Positions 60,742 through 64,000 of a DNA stretch of 64,000 bases are shown here, one piece after another. This DNA comes from an uncultured Muribaculaceae bacterium. Lineage in GTDB: Bacteria; Bacteroidota; Bacteroidia; Bacteroidales; Muribaculaceae. How positions within the stretch are numbered: the first letter of the stretch is position 1; each line of letters begins with the position of its first letter. The notes beneath the pieces were generated by a model. It made no database searches. It was not told where the DNA came from and saw only the letters and a program-made list of their open reading frames with translations. Position numbers and translations under genes: made by a program. The stretch covers positions 27,823-91,822 of the forward strand of contig CAJTRS010000005.1 in the NCBI GenBank assembly GCA_910578805.1, in the 5' to 3' direction.

Positions 60742-61458
60742 CTATTCCCGGAATCCGTAGCCGAATCCCTGGCGGTTCACTATGCAGTTGCCATATTCAC
60801 CGAGTTTCTTGCGGAGTCGTGAGATATTGGTGTCAACAGCACGATCCGATATATCGGAGTCGTCCTCCCATGCTTCATTCCGAATGTCGGCACGTGAGTA
60901 ATAGCTGTTGCGGTTGCGCATGAACAGTGCCAGTATAAGATATTCGGTGCGTGTAAGCTGCAATATGTCACCGTCTATGCTGGCTGTGCCTGCGTTTAGG
61001 TCTATGACCAGATTTTTGTAGCGGTATTCTATCACGGGGCGGCGTGCGCTCATCATGCGCCTGCGTCTTATTATTGACTTTACACGGGCTATCAGTTCAC
61101 GCGATGAAAACGGCTTGGATATATAGTCATCGGCTCCGGCGTCAAGACCGTTTACGACATCGTCCTCTGATGCTTTGGCCGATACTATTATTACAGGCAG
61201 ATTGAATGTGTCGCGGTTGCTCCTTATGCTTCGTGTTAGTTCCAGACCGTTCAGTTTACAGTCCATAAGGTCCACGAGCACAAGATTGTAGTCGGTAAGA
61301 TTCAGATTCAGGGCTTCGGTGGCCGAATGCACTTCATGGCACTTGAATCCGTCGTTTTCAAATTTGAAGTGGAGAAGTTCACACATCAGAGTATCCGAAT
61401 CGACAATCAGCAAGCGGCCTGCTGATCCTGATAGGTTGTTTGCTTTATTAGACGGCAT
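60742..61458 (-). CDS. OmpR/PhoB-type response regulator
   Basis: A 238-residue two-domain regulator: receiver (~12-130) with phospho-acceptor Asp63 in VLVDLMDCKLNG, IIVSAKASEDD and DDYISKPFSSREL (conserved Lys), then a winged-helix DNA-binding domain (~145-238) with TRTEYLILALFM and RAVDTNISRLRKKLGEYG. The first acidic pocket residues read VDSD instead of VDDD. No histidine kinase is adjacent, so its partner is elsewhere. The next gene downstream is rnhB. Confidence 0.93.
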   Translation of the reverse strand: MPSNKANNLSGSAGRLLIVDSDTLMCELLHFKFENDGFKCHEVHSATEALNLNLTDYNLVLVDLMDCKLNGLELTRSIRSNRDTFNLPVIIVSAKASEDDVVNGLDAGADDYISKPFSSRELIARVKSIIRRRRMMSARRPVIEYRYKNLVIDLNAGTASIDGDILQLTRTEYLILALFMRNRNSYYSRADIRNEAWEDDSDISDRAVDTNISRLRKKLGEYGNCIVNRQGFGYGFRE

Positions 61459-61484
61459 GGTTTACTATGATTGTGTACTAAACA

Positions 61485-61492
61485 CAAATGTA
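61485..61492 (-). promoter_or_regulatory. Predicted -7 element of the response regulator gene
   Basis: TACATTTG on the minus strand, exact TAnnTTTG, about 27 bases before the start codon; no clear -33 element. Confidence 0.4.
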
Positions 61493-61572
61493 CTATAAAA
61501 TCAACAGAACTGAATATTGTGGCTGTATATGTTGTCGATTTGTGACAGTATTTTAATATTGCTTTCCGCAGT

Positions 61573-63414
61573 TTATACGGCTACGTAGCGTATCTGGTCC
61601 TTTATCGCATCGACTACATTGATTATATAGTCGCCGGTTTTCTCTATGTCAGACACGAGATCCATGTAATAGATACCGGCTTGGTATTCGTAATGGTGAT
61701 TGTTGATGTTTTCGATGTTGGCTGTACGTATCTGGTTGCGGTAATTATTGATTTCGCGCTCTATATTGTACGATTTGATTATGTCGGCTTCCTGAGCATG
61801 TTCGATGTCGCTTAGCAGACCGAGCATATTGATCATGGCATTTTTAACATAGCCGAACATTATATCCACATTGGCATAAATCTCGTCGTTGAATATAGAG
61901 TGGCTCTGGTTTCTGCGCACAAGAATCTTTCCGGCGCCGAGACAGCCGTCGGCTATGCTTTCTATCTCGCTTACTATGCGTAGCATTCCGGCTATGCGGT
62001 GCTTACTTTCATTAGACAGTCGTCCTTCGGAGCATTTGTTGAGGTAATGGGCTATCTCTATCTCCATTCGGTCCGAAATATCTTCATATTTCTCAAGTCG
62101 TGAGTACAAGTGGTTGAATTCCTCTGAGTCGGGCTTGGTGTGTACAAGTTCCTGTGCCATGTCGATCATGCGTGCCACGCGGTCGCCATACACGGCTATC
62201 TCTTTTTCTGCCTGGGCTATGTTAAGCTCCGATGCGTTCATCAGACCGCCGGAAATAAACTTGAGCTGGAATTCGTCGTCCTGTTTGTGCTTGGCGGGAA
62301 CCAGACGTTCCACTATCTTCACATATACATTGGTGAACCATATCATAACACCGAGATTGATGAGATTGAATACGGTGTGGAACACTGACAGGCCTATCGA
62401 CACGCTTTGTTGCATATGGTCTATGTCGGCTTGTAAAAGTGTCACTTTCTCGTATAGCGGGTGAGTGCTGGGCAGTGCGTTGGCAAAAAGCAGATTGTAA
62501 GCATCGGGGTCTGTAAGCTCGATGTGCTTCACGTATCCCGACAATGCCTCGGGATTGCCTTGTCCGAGCCATTCTGTCAGATCGACATTGAGGTTTACAA
62601 ATGGGTAAAACACACATAGCACCCATAGGCAACCGAGCAGGTTGAACAGCAGGTGTCCCATTGCGGTGCGTTTGGCCGCCACATTGCCGCTCATAGAGGC
62701 AAGTATGGGGGTTATGGTCGTTCCGATATTGCTGCCGAGAACCAAAGCACATGACAGGTCAAAGTTGATCCACCCCTTGCTGCACATTATGAGTGTTATG
62801 GCGAAAGTAGCCGCCGATGACTGTATGATCATGGTGAGTACGAGTCCCACCATTGTGAATATCAACACAGAGCCGAAGCCTAAATTGGTGTATTGCTGCA
62901 GGAACGCAAACATTTCGGGATTGCTCTGCAGGTCGGGTACGTATCTGCTTATCAGATCGAGGCTCATGAACAGGAATGAGAATCCGACAAGGAATTCTCC
63001 CATTGACTTGGTGCGGCTTTTCTTGGAGAATAAAAGCGGTATGGAGAGGCAGAACAGCGGCAACACGAATGCCGACATGTTGACCTTAAATCCGAAAAGC
63101 GATATTACCCATGCCGTGAATGTGGTGCCCACATTGGCGCCCATGATCACAGCCATTGACTGCGCGAGTGTCATAAGCCCGGCATTGACAAAACTTACCA
63201 CCATCACCGTCGATGCCGAAGAACTCTGTATGAGCGCTGTGATCGAAAATCCCGTAAGAGTGCCTGTAAAGCGGTTGCGTGTCATGGCCGACAGAATGTT
63301 GCGCAGGCGGTCGCCGGCAGCTTTCTGCAGACCTTCGCTCATCACTTTCATGCCATAAAGAAACAATCCTACCGATCCCAGTAAACAGAGTAGATCTAAA
63401 AAGCTGTAATCCAT
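61573..63414 (-). CDS. Na/Pi cotransporter family protein with PhoU-like domain
   Basis: A 613-residue inner-membrane protein. Residues ~1-310 carry about nine helices and the two inverted QSSSA/QSSAA repeats of sodium-phosphate symporters (ALIQSSSASTVMVVS and MIIQSSAATFAITL); residues ~385-600 are a soluble helical PhoU-like domain (EKEIAVYGDRVARMIDMA and later). It probably moves phosphate with sodium, or regulates its uptake. Together with the response regulator 115 bases downstream it could belong to phosphate control; this pairing is only suggestive. Confidence 0.9.
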   Translation of the reverse strand: MDYSFLDLLCLLGSVGLFLYGMKVMSEGLQKAAGDRLRNILSAMTRNRFTGTLTGFSITALIQSSSASTVMVVSFVNAGLMTLAQSMAVIMGANVGTTFTAWVISLFGFKVNMSAFVLPLFCLSIPLLFSKKSRTKSMGEFLVGFSFLFMSLDLISRYVPDLQSNPEMFAFLQQYTNLGFGSVLIFTMVGLVLTMIIQSSAATFAITLIMCSKGWINFDLSCALVLGSNIGTTITPILASMSGNVAAKRTAMGHLLFNLLGCLWVLCVFYPFVNLNVDLTEWLGQGNPEALSGYVKHIELTDPDAYNLLFANALPSTHPLYEKVTLLQADIDHMQQSVSIGLSVFHTVFNLINLGVMIWFTNVYVKIVERLVPAKHKQDDEFQLKFISGGLMNASELNIAQAEKEIAVYGDRVARMIDMAQELVHTKPDSEEFNHLYSRLEKYEDISDRMEIEIAHYLNKCSEGRLSNESKHRIAGMLRIVSEIESIADGCLGAGKILVRRNQSHSIFNDEIYANVDIMFGYVKNAMINMLGLLSDIEHAQEADIIKSYNIEREINNYRNQIRTANIENINNHHYEYQAGIYYMDLVSDIEKTGDYIINVVDAIKDQIRYVAV

Positions 63415-63453
63415 AAAGGGTTATTGTGAGGTTTTTTGGAAATTTTGTGTTTA

Positions 63454-63484
63454 CAAATTTACATATTAATTCGGATTTTTCAAC
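63454..63484 (-). promoter_or_regulatory. Predicted promoter of the Na/Pi cotransporter gene
   Basis: On the minus strand TTG, then 19 bases, then TAAATTTG: correct spacing and exact -7. The implied start point lies about 33 bases before the ATG. Confidence 0.55.
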
Positions 63485-63495
63485 TTTTTGACATT

Positions 63496-63526
63496 AATAA
63501 AATCGACATGTAATGCCGATTTTATT
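63496..63526 (-). terminator. Hairpin downstream of the GlsB/YeaQ-like gene
   Basis: AATAAAATCG and CGATTTTATT, 10 perfect bp, flank an 11-base loop that can extend the stem by CAT/ATG. The minus-strand tail AATGTCAAAAAG lacks a U-tract, so termination strength is uncertain. Confidence 0.5.
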
Positions 63527-63567
63527 GTGAATTTGTGAAGAGTGGAGGGTTGGATTGTGCGTGTGTG

Positions 63568-63810
63568 CTATCGCCGCGACACTAATGACAATAACCATAG
63601 TAATATTACGGCTCCGGCCACCGATGTTATGAGACTGCCTATCAGTCCGCCGGTTTCAATGCCGAGCAGACCGAATATCCAGCCGCCCAATACGCCGCCT
63701 ATGATGCCCACTATCAGATTTATCACTAATCCGAATCCACCGCCACGCATAAGTTTGCCTGCCACAAAACCTGATGCGATACCTATGAGAATGTACCAGA
63801 TGAAGTTCAT
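63568..63810 (-). CDS. GlsB/YeaQ/YmgE family membrane protein
   Basis: An 80-residue Gly-rich protein with three short hydrophobic helices. GFVAGKLMRGGGFGLVINLIVGIIGGVLGGWIFG is the family signature (transglycosylase-associated, stress-linked in Enterobacteria and Gram-positives). It stands alone between the Na/Pi promoter and the right-hand repeat copy. Confidence 0.9.
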   Translation of the reverse strand: MNFIWYILIGIASGFVAGKLMRGGGFGLVINLIVGIIGGVLGGWIFGLLGIETGGLIGSLITSVAGAVILLWLLSLVSRR

Positions 63811-63924
63811 AATGTTTGTTTTTTGGGGAGTTATTAAAAAAATATGTTTGTCTTATAAACAAACCTTATCGACTATAAGTTGATTTATGTTTAACGGACT
63901 GTGTTAATGATTTTGGTTTTGATT

Positions 63925-64000
63925 GTAATATATTTGTAACACAATATCAAATGTTAGTATATTGGTGTAAATCAACATGCTATATATTGTTGTAACAGCT
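63925..64000. repeat. 76-bp element, copy 2, cut by window end
   Basis: Matches 6997-7072 at 75 of 76 bases in the same orientation. The left edge at 63925 is sharp; the right edge is unknown because the window ends inside the match. The gap 63811-63924 before it is AT-rich and holds no gene that I can see. Confidence 0.9.

Noticed and set aside
63925..64000. Terminal repeat as a simple assembly overlap or contig end
   Set aside because: Copies differ at one base and the left flanks are unrelated, which a plain k-mer overlap would not produce; not fully excluded as the window stops inside the match.
1..64000. CRISPR arrays, rRNA, tRNA, transposases or prophage genes
   Set aside because: Scanning by eye found no regularly spaced repeats, tRNA-like cloverleaf ends, rRNA segments or recombinase motifs. 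Small RNAs could be missed without a covariance search.

Overview
The window looks like a chromosomal segment of a gut-type member of Bacteroidota, order Bacteroidales, plausibly Muribaculaceae. The evidence is a TonB-dependent receptor with a carboxypeptidase-like N-terminal extension, families typical of this phylum (DUF4254, DUF4271, DUF4294, DUF5689, WbqC, PorZ-like), lipoprotein FKBPs, a long Bacteroidota-type signal peptidase I, and many promoters with the Bacteroidota -7 element TAnnTTTG. No rRNA, tRNA, CRISPR array, transposase or prophage gene was recognised. Most genes are core genes, densely packed.

Layout. 0-1.8 kb (minus): end of a division/cell-wall cluster, rsmH, ftsL-like and ftsI, without mraZ. 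2.0-6.8 kb (minus): an array of five FKBP-type proteins (one cytosolic, one secreted, three lipoproteins, one of them without a catalytic domain) with a sirtuin inside it. 7.2 kb: an ECF sigma factor behind a 76-bp element that recurs at the last base of the window. 8-20.9 kb (minus): frr, pyrH, SPFH protein, Bax-inhibitor-like protein, argS, then glycosyltransferase, DUF389, flippase, ruvB, DUF4254 and an unknown one-TM protein. 21-30 kb: a probable surface nutrient-acquisition locus (TonB receptor, two DUF5689 lipoproteins and a divergent secreted nuclease/phosphatase that is frameshifted here). 30.3-40.2 kb: manC (minus), then plus-strand panB, MATE transporter, nadB, DUF4294, LOG, DUF4271, hemD, rnpA, yidD, tatD and upp.

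40.2-40.7 kb is an AT-rich non-coding gap where G/C strand composition switches. Genes to the left on either strand are relatively C-rich as read on the + strand, and genes to the right are relatively G-rich. With clustered TTATNNACA-like 9-mers and inverted repeats, this is my best candidate for the chromosomal replication origin. 40.7-48.2 kb (plus): nadA, leuS, rdgB, a PorZ-like type IX secretion protein and a conserved unknown. 48.2-51 kb (minus): wbqC-like, lepB, dapB. 51.2-52.8 kb (plus): rbfA and an FtsX-type permease. 52.8-56.2 kb (minus): O-methyltransferase, a short pyruvate-kinase-like protein, aroQ, a small membrane protein and an epimerase. 56.4-60.1 kb (plus): trmB, mrp, a radical SAM protein and an S66 peptidase. 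60.1-63.8 kb (minus): rnhB, an OmpR-type regulator, a Na/Pi cotransporter and a GlsB/YeaQ protein.

All functions are inferred by reading motifs and recalling families; no database search was run. Promoter calls rest on the TAnnTTTG element and are modest in confidence unless a correctly spaced TTTG/TTG is also present.
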